Source of the DNA: JACQAI01 sp035507915 | GTDB lineage: Bacteria; Pseudomonadota; Alphaproteobacteria; Elsterales; Elsteraceae | NCBI GenBank assembly: GCA_035507915.1 | Contig: DATJNS010000352.1 | Span: 1 to 5,574, forward strand | Reading direction: 5' to 3' | Length of the DNA stretch: 5,574 nt | Part shown: positions 1 through 5,574 of the stretch, in pieces | Numbering within the stretch: the stretch's first letter is position 1 | Layout of the letters: each line of letters opens with the position of its first letter | Notes under the pieces: model-generated | Told to the model about the DNA's origin: nothing | Database searches by the model: none | What the model saw: only the letters and a program-made list of their open reading frames with translations | Made by a program: the position numbers and the translations under genes

Positions 1-8
1 GTCGCGGT

Positions 9-1223
9 TCAGTGTCGCAGCGCCGCGATGGTGAAGAACGGCACGATGCCGCACACGATGCTGGCGAAGGCCAGCGCGAAGCCGGCGTCGTAGCTGTGGG
101 TCCAATCGTGCAGCGAGCCGCCGAGCCAGGAGCCGAGCGCGGCGCCGAGCCCGCTGCCGATCGTGATCATGCCGAAGATGGTGGCGGCGTGGCCGCCGCG
201 GAACAGCCGCATCGCGATCGCCGAGATCAACGGGCCGCGCGAGCCGAGCGTACCGCCGAAACAGACGACGAAGGCGCCGAGCAGCCAGATGCTGGGAAAC
301 CGGCTGAGCAGCCACAGGAGCGCCATACCGAACAGCGTGACGCCGTAGGCAAGCAGCACCGAGGCGCGGCGCCCGATCACGCCGTCGAGCCAGCCGACCA
401 CGAGCATGCCCATCGGCAACAGCACGCCGGAGAACCCCCAGGCGGTCGCCGCTTGCATCGGCGCAAAGCCGATCTCGACCAGGTACGCGACGATCTGCAC
501 GACCACGGTGAACATGCCGACCGAGGTGAACCAGAACACCGCGAACAGGCCCCAGAACGCCGGATGACGCAGCGCATGCGCGATCGACAGGACGTCGGCG
601 CGCGCGGTCGGACCCTCGGCGCGCGGCGCCAGGTCGGCGCGGCCCGCCCGGAAGCGCCGCCACGGCAGCAAGGCGATCGGCACCGTCACGGCAAGCACGC
701 CGCCGCCGAGCCATTGGTAGGCGGTGCGCCAGCCCAGCGTCTGGTTCAGCAGCTGAGCCAGCGGAACCAGGGTCAGGATGCCGATGCCGAAGGCGGAGTA
801 GACGATGCTCATCGCGGTGGCGAGGTGCGACTTGAACCAGCGGCTGACCAGCGCGGAGTTCGGCACGTTGCCGAGGCACGCGGTGCCGACGCCGACGCCC
901 AGCCCCAGGCACAGGCGGAACTGCCAGAGCGCGTCCGCATAGGGCGCGCTCGACATCGCGCCGCCGACCAGCAGCAGGCCGAGCACGTAGACCGTGCGCG
1001 GCCCGGAACGGTCGAACAGCCGCCCGACCATCGGGCCGGCGAGCCCGTTCGCCAGCATCGACACCGAATAGATCGACGCCACCGACGCGCGGTCCCAGCC
1101 GAAGCCGTGCGAGAGCGGCAGCACGAACACCACGAAGGTCTCGCCGATGCCGCGGCCGGCGAGCCCGAGCACGAAGCAGCTCGCAAGCACGCCGAGCGCG
1201 GTGCGGCGGGACGCATCGAGCAT
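9..1223 (-). CDS. MFS transporter, 12-TM, monocarboxylate/OFA-like
   Basis: This encodes a 404-residue inner-membrane carrier of the major facilitator superfamily. Twelve hydrophobic segments can be traced (roughly residues 9-30, 47-67, 77-93, 100-122, 133-157, 168-187, then 222-247, 256-280, 286-306, 310-335, 347-370 and 378-401), with a polar central loop at about 188-221. The classic motif A lies between helices 2 and 3 (GRLFDRSGPR, 67-76), and a degenerate copy lies between helices 8 and 9 (GWLDGVIGRR, 277-286). The N-terminal HGFGWDR (39-45) recalls the GW-containing signature of monocarboxylate-type and OFA-type MFS members, so an organic-acid substrate is plausible but not shown. The ATG at 1223 is chosen because helix 1 begins a few residues later. 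The frame stays open upstream to 1676, but only as a shadow of the oxidoreductase gene. The start lies 17 bp after that gene's stop, so co-transcription is likely. No clear Shine-Dalgarno is seen. Confidence 0.9.
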   Translation of the reverse strand: MLDASRRTALGVLASCFVLGLAGRGIGETFVVFVLPLSHGFGWDRASVASIYSVSMLANGLAGPMVGRLFDRSGPRTVYVLGLLLVGGAMSSAPYADALWQFRLCLGLGVGVGTACLGNVPNSALVSRWFKSHLATAMSIVYSAFGIGILTLVPLAQLLNQTLGWRTAYQWLGGGVLAVTVPIALLPWRRFRAGRADLAPRAEGPTARADVLSIAHALRHPAFWGLFAVFWFTSVGMFTVVVQIVAYLVEIGFAPMQAATAWGFSGVLLPMGMLVVGWLDGVIGRRASVLLAYGVTLFGMALLWLLSRFPSIWLLGAFVVCFGGTLGSRGPLISAIAMRLFRGGHAATIFGMITIGSGLGAALGSWLGGSLHDWTHSYDAGFALAFASIVCGIVPFFTIAALRH

Positions 1224-1240
1224 CGCTGGCGGCCGGTCGC

Positions 1241-2572
1241 TCAGCGGTCGAACACGCGATCCAAGCGATCCCGCAGGCGGTAATAGCCGCCGACCAGAGG
1301 CAGGAACCAGGGATTGCCGCGGTAGCCGGGCTGCGTCGGAAAATCGAGATCCTCGAAGGCCGAGACCCGATTGCCGCCGCCGACGATCTTGCGGGCCACC
1401 TGATGGCCGAGATAGCTCATCATCGCGACGCCGCTGCCGTTGCAGCCCAAAGCGTAGTGCAGGCCGTCCTGGCGGCCCATGTGCGGCAGGAAATCGAACG
1501 TGAAGGCGACGTTGCCGGTCCAGGCGTGGGTCAGCTTGACGCCGTCGAGCTGCGGGAAACGCCGGACCATGTAACGATGGAGGATCGGCGCGCTGACCTC
1601 GGGCGTGACCGCCGTGAAGCGCGCGCGGCCGCCGAACACCAGGCGGGTGTTGTCCGGCGACATGCGGTAGTAGCACAGCACGCGCTGGGTATCGCTGATC
1701 GCGCGATAGCCGGGAATCAGGCTGGCGGCGAGCGCGGGCTCGAGCGGCTCGGTCGCGATGATGTGGCTGGCGACCGGCACCAGCCGGCGCTTGAACGCCG
1801 GCGTGGCGTCGCCGGTATAGCCGTTGGTCGCCACCACGACGTCGCGCGCCGACAGGGCGCCGCGGCTGGTCGCGAGCGTGAAGGCGCCCGGCGCGCCGGT
1901 GATGCGTCCGACGCGGGTTTGCGGCGCCAGCACGATGGCGCGGCCGCGGCAGGCGTCGAGCAGACCCTTGTAGTAGAGCGACGGGTGAAGCTGGCCGGCC
2001 CGCTCGATCAGCATGCCGCCGTGATAGAAATCGCTGGCGATCGCCTCGCGCTGGCGCTCGCGCGGCAGCATGCTGGCGCCGAGCCCGCCGATCCGGTTGA
2101 TCTCCGCGACCTTGGCGGCGAGCCCGTCATAGTGTCGGCGCGACCACGCCCCCGTGAAACGGCCGGTGCGGCGGTAGTGGCAGGCGATGTTCTCGCGGCT
2201 CAGGATGGCTTCGAGATGATCGAACGAGGCGACCGAGTCGCCCAGCAGCCGCTCGATCAGCGCCGCGCGCGCCGCGGCGTCGCCGGCGCCGCGCTTGGCG
2301 CCCAGACCCTTGCCCAGGGTGACGCCGCCGCTCACCATGCCGCCGCTGCGCGTGCTCGCGCCGAAGCCGAAATCGTTGGCCTCGAACACGACCGCGCCGG
2401 TGCCGCTGCGCGCCAGCTCGAGCGCCGCGGACAGGCCGGCATAGCCGCCGCCGATGATGGCGACGTCGGTCTTGGCGGGCAGGTCGGGGATGGGCAACGG
2501 CTGCGGCCGCCAGGCGTCCCACCAATAAGGTTCGCCCTTGAAGGAGGGCGCGAACAGATCGCGGCTGCTCAT
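1241..2572 (-). CDS. FAD-dependent oxidoreductase (DAO family, PuuB-like)
   Basis: This 443-residue flavoprotein has the DAO fold. The family oxidises C-N bonds of amines or amino acids (gamma-glutamylputrescine oxidase, glycine or sarcosine oxidase, D-amino-acid dehydrogenase). The N-terminus carries the YWW element (17-19) common in PuuB-like proteins. The dinucleotide-binding beta-alpha-beta unit follows: AIIGGGYAGLSAA at 38-50, with E64 (VVFE) as the expected ribose-binding acid. Next comes the flavin-contacting GFGASTRSGG (69-78). The C-terminal FAD-binding part shows WTG (351-353), DFLPHMG (360-366) and CNGSGV (377-382). No signal peptide is visible, so it is probably cytosolic. The ATG at 2572 gives the usual family N-terminus. 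An in-frame extension to 2695 would cross the divergent promoter region and is not credible. It is the first gene of a two-gene unit with the MFS carrier. The substrate, and whether oxygen or a quinone is the acceptor, cannot be told. Confidence 0.9.
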   Translation of the reverse strand: MSSRDLFAPSFKGEPYWWDAWRPQPLPIPDLPAKTDVAIIGGGYAGLSAALELARSGTGAVVFEANDFGFGASTRSGGMVSGGVTLGKGLGAKRGAGDAAARAALIERLLGDSVASFDHLEAILSRENIACHYRRTGRFTGAWSRRHYDGLAAKVAEINRIGGLGASMLPRERQREAIASDFYHGGMLIERAGQLHPSLYYKGLLDACRGRAIVLAPQTRVGRITGAPGAFTLATSRGALSARDVVVATNGYTGDATPAFKRRLVPVASHIIATEPLEPALAASLIPGYRAISDTQRVLCYYRMSPDNTRLVFGGRARFTAVTPEVSAPILHRYMVRRFPQLDGVKLTHAWTGNVAFTFDFLPHMGRQDGLHYALGCNGSGVAMMSYLGHQVARKIVGGGNRVSAFEDLDFPTQPGYRGNPWFLPLVGGYYRLRDRLDRVFDR

Positions 2573-2650
2573 GAGGCGCAGGCCGGCGCTTCGGCGGTCT
2601 TGGGGTCGACGATCACGGCCAAGGCTCCAGCCAGTGTTTCGGCTATGTCG

Positions 2651-2675
2651 GGCGATTCTTGGTAGCATAATCGCC
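2651..2675. promoter_or_regulatory. Inverted repeat, candidate operator in the divergent region
   Basis: A perfect 7-bp dyad, GGCGATT at 2651-2657 and AATCGCC at 2669-2675, is separated by 11 bp (centre-to-centre 18 bp). It lies between the divergent oxidoreductase and crotonase genes and overlaps the CATAAT -10-like hexamer. That is where a repressor, or an activator that bends promoter DNA, would act. The dyad is seen directly; the operator role is inference. No regulator gene lies in the window. Confidence 0.4.
2666..2671 (+). promoter_or_regulatory. Possible -10 element for the crotonase-ligase unit
   Basis: CATAAT matches five of six bases of the sigma-70 -10 consensus. It stands out in a locally AT-richer patch about 35 bp upstream of the crotonase ATG, implying a leader of about 30 nt. 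The hexamer 17 bp upstream (CTATGT, 2643-2648) is a poor -35, so the promoter is either activator-dependent or not correctly placed. Confidence 0.3.
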
Positions 2676-2695
2676 AGCTGCCCGTGCTTTGGCAA

Positions 2696-2703
2696 AGAGA
2701 GGA
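2696..2703 (+). promoter_or_regulatory. Ribosome binding site of the crotonase gene
   Basis: AGAGAGGA ends three bases before the ATG at 2707. It favours that ATG over the in-frame TTG at 2689, which would place this purine run inside the coding region. Confidence 0.6.
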
Positions 2704-2706
2704 TCG

Positions 2707-3468
2707 ATGGCCGACTTCGTGCTGACCGAGCGCCGCGGCGATGTCGCGCTCATCACGCTCAACCGCCCGAAGGCGTTGAACGCCTGGCATCGGCCGATGC
2801 GCGAGATGTTGATGGCGGCGCTGAAGGCGGGCGAGGCCGATGCCGCCGTGCGCGCGCTCGTGCTGACGGGACAAGGCGAGGCCTTCAGCGCCGGCCAGGA
2901 CCTGCACGAGGCGATGGACTTCGATCCCGACCGCGCCGCCGAGTGGATCGTCGAGTGGGAGGCGCTCTACGACCTGATCCGCTCGTTGTCGAAACCGCTG
3001 ATCGCGGCGCTCAACGGCGTCGCCGCCGGCTCGGCGTTCCAGGTCGCGCTGCTGTGCGACTTCCGCATCGGCCATGCCGGCGTGCGGATGGGCCAGCCCG
3101 AGATCGACTCCGGCATCGCGAGCACCACCGGCCCGTGGATCATGCGCGAGATGATCGGCCTGGCGCGCACCATCGACCTGACCCTGACGGGCCGCATGAT
3201 GGACGCCGAGGAGTGCCGGTCGATCGGCCTGATCAACCGGCTGGTCGCGCGCGAGCGCGTGCTCGCGGAGGCGCTGGCGCTGGCCGGCGAGCTCGCCGCC
3301 AAGCCGCCGGTCGCCATGCGGCTCAACAAGCAGCGCTTCCGCGAGGTGACCGAGGCGGGTTTCCGCGATTGCCTGGAGGCCGGCATGCGCATCCAGCGCG
3401 AGTCCTTCGCGACCGGCGAGCCGGCGCGCATGATGGAGGAATTCTTCGCCCAGCGGAGCAAGCGCTAG
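2707..3468 (+). CDS. Enoyl-CoA hydratase/isomerase (crotonase) family protein
   Basis: This 253-residue protein has the usual length of a single-domain crotonase, a family acting on acyl-CoA thioesters in the cytosol (hydration, isomerisation, dehydration, hydrolysis). Visible family elements are the N-terminal strand with LITLNRPKALNA (15-26), the CoA/oxyanion element AFSAGQDL (59-66), the second oxyanion region NGVAAGSAFQVALLCDF (103-119), QPEIDSGI (130-137) and the LTGRMMDAEE helix (160-169). E132 in QPEI aligns with the second catalytic Glu of rat enoyl-CoA hydratase (E164). Q112 aligns with the first (E144), and S109 with oxyanion Gly141. A standard hydratase is therefore doubtful. A one-Glu isomerase or another crotonase reaction fits better, but this is inference. 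The ATG at 2707 is preferred over a TTG at 2689 because of the RBS. The acyl-CoA ligase starts 13 bp after the stop and probably supplies the substrate. Confidence 0.92.
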   Translation: MADFVLTERRGDVALITLNRPKALNAWHRPMREMLMAALKAGEADAAVRALVLTGQGEAFSAGQDLHEAMDFDPDRAAEWIVEWEALYDLIRSLSKPLIAALNGVAAGSAFQVALLCDFRIGHAGVRMGQPEIDSGIASTTGPWIMREMIGLARTIDLTLTGRMMDAEECRSIGLINRLVARERVLAEALALAGELAAKPPVAMRLNKQRFREVTEAGFRDCLEAGMRIQRESFATGEPARMMEEFFAQRSKR

Positions 3469-3481
3469 GCGACGCGCGCTC

Positions 3482-5014
3482 GTGGTCGAGCAGGACGGGT
3501 TCGTCGGGCGTTTCGTGGCGCTGGCGCGCGCGGCGCCCGAGCGCGTGTTCGCGCGCCTCGACGGGGCGCTGCTGACGTTCGGCGCGCTCGATCGCATGGC
3601 CGACGGCGTGGCGCTCGGTCTCGGACGCCGCGGCGTCGCCGCCGGCGACCGTGTCGCCGTGATGCTGCGCAACGGACCGGCGGCGCTGGCGACGATGTTC
3701 GGGTTGGCCAAGGCCGGCATCGTCTGGGTCCCGGTCAACGTGCAGCTGCGCGGTCCCGGCTTGGCCTACATCCTCGATCACGCTGCGCCGCGCCTCGTGA
3801 TCGCCGAGGCCGATCTGGTCGCGACGGTCCGGGAGAGCGGACGCGACCTGCCGTTGATCGCCCACGGCGACGCGCCGGGCGCCGAGCGGCTCGAGACGCT
3901 GCTCGCCGGTGCCGCGCGATTCGAGGCGCCGCCGCCCGCGCCCGACGCCGGTTTCGCGATCTGCTACACCTCGGGCACGACTGGCAGCCCCAAGGGCGTG
4001 CTGCTGTCGCACCAGATGATGCGCTTCGCGGGCGAGGCGACGGCGCTCGTGACGGCGGCGCGCGCGGGCGACGTCATGCTGCTGTGGGAGCCGCTCTACC
4101 ATATCGGCGGCGCGCAGCTGATCGTCCTGCCGCTGATCCGCGACGTCACGCTCGCGCTGGTCGAGCGGTTCAGCGCCGGTCGGCTGTGGCAGCAGGCGCA
4201 GGCTTGCGGCGCGACCCATCTCCACTATCTCGGCGGCATCCTGCAGATGCTGCTCAAGCAGCCGCCGTCGGCGTCCGATCGGGCGCACGGCGTGCGCATC
4301 GCCTGGGGCGCCGGCTGCCCGGCCGAGAGCTGGCGCGAAATCGAGACGCGCTTCGGCCTGACGATCCGCGAGTGCTACGGCATGACCGAGGCGTCGAGCT
4401 TCACGACCTACAACGATACCGGGGCGATCGGCACGGTCGGCCGGCCGGTGCCGTGGCTCACCGTCGAGCTGCGCGATACCGACGGCGCGCCCGTGCCGTC
4501 CGGCGGCGCGGGCGAGATCGTCGTGCGCGCCCGCGAGCCGCGCGCGTTGTTCGCCGGCTATTTCCGCAACCCCGAGGCGACCGCGGCGGCCCTGCGCGAC
4601 GGTGCGCTTCACACCGGCGATCGCGGGCGCTTCGACGTGGACGGCAATCTCGTGTTCCTCGGCCGCATGACCGACAGCGTGCGGTGCCGCGGCGAGAATG
4701 TCTCGGCGTGGGAGGTCGAGCGCGTCGCGGCCGCCCATCCCGCGGTCGAGGATTGCGCAATGATCGGGGTCGCCGCCGACGTCGGCGAGCAGGACATCAA
4801 GCTGTTCGTCGCGCTGCGCCCGGGCGCGGCGTTGGACCCGGCCGCCTTCTCGGCCTGGCTCGCCGCGCGACTGGCGCCTTACCAGAACCCGCGCTACATC
4901 CGCGTCGTCGACGGGTTCGAGCGCACGCCGAGCCAGCGCATCATGAAGCATCGCCTGTCGCCATCGCTGGACGACGCCTGGGATCGGCTGGCATCGAGCC
5001 GACCCAGGATCTGA
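3482..5014 (+). CDS. AMP-forming acyl-CoA ligase (CaiC-like)
   Basis: This 510-residue member of the ANL adenylating superfamily should activate a carboxylic acid with ATP to an acyl-adenylate and pass it to CoA. Core motifs in order: the phosphate-binding loop YTSGTTGSPKG (162-172), CYGMTEAS (298-305), HTGD (377-380) with the ribose-binding Asp380, and the hinge segment GRMTDSVRCRGENVS (394-408). RGENVS followed by EVE is typical of crotonobetaine/carnitine-CoA ligase-like proteins. The C-terminal motif reads RTPSQRIMKHRL (481-492), with Arg486 where most relatives have the catalytic Lys. Apart from this the protein is full length. The start is a GTG, 13 bp after the crotonase stop, with only a weak AGG upstream. 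The next in-frame ATG (residue 39) would remove part of the N-terminal domain, so GTG is preferred. The acid substrate is unknown. Pairing with a crotonase and lying beside an amine-oxidase-type gene suggests catabolism of a side-chain acid. Confidence 0.92.
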   Translation: MVEQDGFVGRFVALARAAPERVFARLDGALLTFGALDRMADGVALGLGRRGVAAGDRVAVMLRNGPAALATMFGLAKAGIVWVPVNVQLRGPGLAYILDHAAPRLVIAEADLVATVRESGRDLPLIAHGDAPGAERLETLLAGAARFEAPPPAPDAGFAICYTSGTTGSPKGVLLSHQMMRFAGEATALVTAARAGDVMLLWEPLYHIGGAQLIVLPLIRDVTLALVERFSAGRLWQQAQACGATHLHYLGGILQMLLKQPPSASDRAHGVRIAWGAGCPAESWREIETRFGLTIRECYGMTEASSFTTYNDTGAIGTVGRPVPWLTVELRDTDGAPVPSGGAGEIVVRAREPRALFAGYFRNPEATAAALRDGALHTGDRGRFDVDGNLVFLGRMTDSVRCRGENVSAWEVERVAAAHPAVEDCAMIGVAADVGEQDIKLFVALRPGAALDPAAFSAWLAARLAPYQNPRYIRVVDGFERTPSQRIMKHRLSPSLDDAWDRLASSRPRI

Positions 5015-5161
5015 CCGCTGCCGAAACTCGTGCGAATTTCGTGTATCTCGGAATCACATGGACGCCGCGACCGCGGCACCGCTACGCTGGCGCGGCTCCA
5101 CCCGTGGGCGTGATCCGGCGTCGCGCGAGTGGCGGCTCGGGCGCGCGGGGGACCGATCAGG
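5015..5161. other. Intergenic region before the receiver gene
   Basis: This 147-bp gap holds no convincing gene. Its first third (about 5023-5058) is clearly richer in A+T than its surroundings, as promoters are in GC-rich genomes, but no matching -35/-10 pair can be named. A short GC hairpin (GCCGCG-AC-CGCGGC, 5064-5077) follows without a T-run, so it is not a convincing intrinsic terminator. The gap suggests that the receiver gene is transcribed separately from the ligase unit. Confidence 0.4.
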
Positions 5162-5521
5162 ATGCCGAAGCGGCGCGGCACGGTGCTGATCGTCGATGAC
5201 GACGTCGCCGTGAGTCAGGTCCTGCGGGACATGATCGAGGGCAGCGGATTTGCCGTGACCCATGTCGTCCACAACGACACCGACGCTTACGTGCTCTTCG
5301 AGGGCGACCAGCGCTGGGCGGTGGCGTTCGTCGACCTCAATCTCGGCGCCGGTCCGACCGGGGTCGAGGTCGCCCGCCGGGCCGCGGAACGCTCCGACAG
5401 CGTCATCGTGATGACCGGACTACCGCGGCTGCCCGAGGCGCTGACCGGCATGGGCCTGCTCCTGAAGCCGTTCTCGGTCGACCAGGTGGATTTGCTGCTG
5501 CAGAACCTGGGCCGGCCCTAG
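5162..5521 (+). CDS. Stand-alone response regulator receiver (REC) protein
   Basis: This 119-residue protein consists of one CheY-like receiver domain and nothing else. The acidic Mg-binding cluster is VDDD (11-14), the phospho-acceptor is Asp58 in FVDLNLG (56-62), the conserved switch Thr is T85 in MTG, and the invariant Lys is K102 in LKPF (101-104). All residues needed for phosphorylation are present. There is no DNA-binding, enzymatic or other output domain, so it must act through protein contacts or as a phosphotransfer intermediate. No kinase is in the window. The ATG at 5162 is chosen because the GTG at 5129 only adds an Ala/Arg/Gly-rich tail before the first strand. A GGGGGA run (5147-5152) lies nine bases upstream of the ATG. 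The stop overlaps that of a probable convergent gene. A functional link with the upstream metabolic genes is not evident. Confidence 0.9.
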   Translation: MPKRRGTVLIVDDDVAVSQVLRDMIEGSGFAVTHVVHNDTDAYVLFEGDQRWAVAFVDLNLGAGPTGVEVARRAAERSDSVIVMTGLPRLPEALTGMGLLLKPFSVDQVDLLLQNLGRP

Positions 5522-5574
5522 CGGGTCTCGGCGACCGCGGTCGTCGCCACCAGGCGCACGGCCTCGACCATCAG
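5518..5574 (-). CDS. Possible C-terminus of a convergent gene (partial)
   Basis: On the minus strand an open frame enters from the window edge and ends at TAG (5518-5520) after 18 codons that read LMVEAVRLVATTAVAETR. The codons end mostly in G or C, as in the real genes here, and the tail looks like an ordinary amphipathic helical C-terminus. If real, its stop overlaps the receiver gene's stop within the palindrome CTAG (5518-5521). The stretch is too short to identify a family, and a chance frame remains possible. Confidence 0.4.
   Translation of the reverse strand: MMVEAVRLVATTAVAETR

Noticed and set aside
12..1283. 423-codon plus-strand frame opposite the MFS gene
   Set aside because: Its product is dominated by Arg, Ala, Glu, Gln and His with no hydrophobic core or motif. 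It is the complement of a clear 12-helix transporter and arises from GC-rich codon use.
1224..1676. N-terminal extension of the MFS frame by 151 codons
   Set aside because: The extension is an Arg/Pro-rich shadow of the oxidoreductase's C-terminal coding sequence; transporter homology starts at the ATG at 1223.
1403..2665. 420-codon plus-strand frame opposite the oxidoreductase
   Set aside because: It is a low-complexity Ala/Arg/Gly-rich product with no domain. The minus strand here has intact FAD-binding motifs.
2573..2695. 41-codon N-terminal extension of the oxidoreductase
   Set aside because: It would overlap the dyad and promoter region of the divergent gene, and the family N-terminus (DLFAP...YWW) begins right after the ATG at 2572.
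2569..3738. 389-codon minus-strand frame opposite the crotonase
   Set aside because: It crosses the divergent promoter region, the crotonase and the start of the ligase, and its product has no recognisable motif.
3323..4951. 542-codon minus-strand frame opposite the ligase
   Set aside because: It is longer than the real gene but lacks any fold signature and is rich in Arg, Ala, Asp and His. The plus strand shows all adenylating-enzyme motifs in order.
5064..5077. GC-rich hairpin as a terminator after the ligase
   Set aside because: The stem is only six pairs with a two-base loop and there is no following T-run. Such hairpins are expected by chance at this base composition.
4084..5199. 371-codon plus-strand frame inside the ligase, running into the receiver gene
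   Set aside because: It is an out-of-frame Arg-rich translation of the ligase gene and not an independent protein or a frameshifted fusion.

Overview
The window is a GC-rich stretch (roughly 70% G+C by eye, strong G/C preference at third codon positions). It comes from a free-living proteobacterium, most likely an alphaproteobacterium of the Rhodospirillales/Rhizobiales kind. That placement is inferred from base composition, gene style and a stand-alone receiver protein; no marker gene proves it. No rRNA, tRNA, CRISPR array, insertion sequence, phage gene or integrase is visible. The long opposite-strand reading frames are GC-driven shadows.

Layout: two minus-strand genes occupy 9-2572. The first in transcription order is a DAO-fold FAD-dependent oxidoreductase of the gamma-glutamylputrescine oxidase/glycine oxidase type (2572 down to 1241). 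Seventeen bases later comes a 12-helix MFS carrier (1223 down to 9). Divergent from them, across a 134-bp intergenic region, are two plus-strand genes: a crotonase-fold protein (2707-3468) and, 13 bases on, a CaiC-like AMP-forming acyl-CoA ligase (3482-5014). After 147 bp lies a stand-alone response-regulator receiver protein (5162-5521). Its stop codon overlaps the stop of a probable convergent gene, of which only the last 18 codons are inside the window.

The four metabolic genes look like a small catabolic unit: import of an organic acid or amine-type compound (MFS), FAD-dependent oxidation at a C-N bond (oxidoreductase), activation of a carboxylate to its CoA thioester (ligase), and a crotonase-type step on the acyl-CoA. 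The substrate cannot be read from the sequence. A carnitine/betaine- or polyamine-derived acid is one guess from family resemblance. The divergent region holds a perfect 7-bp inverted repeat (spacer 11 bp) that overlaps a CATAAT -10-like hexamer, so it is a candidate operator for the plus-strand unit and possibly for both units. No regulator gene of the usual LysR/GntR/TetR kind lies inside the window.

Two enzymes depart from their family's textbook active sites. The crotonase has Gln and Ser at positions that align with a catalytic Glu and an oxyanion-hole Gly of enoyl-CoA hydratase. The ligase has Arg where most adenylating enzymes have the C-terminal catalytic Lys. These are the most interesting observations here. 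I see no evidence of a wholly new biological system.
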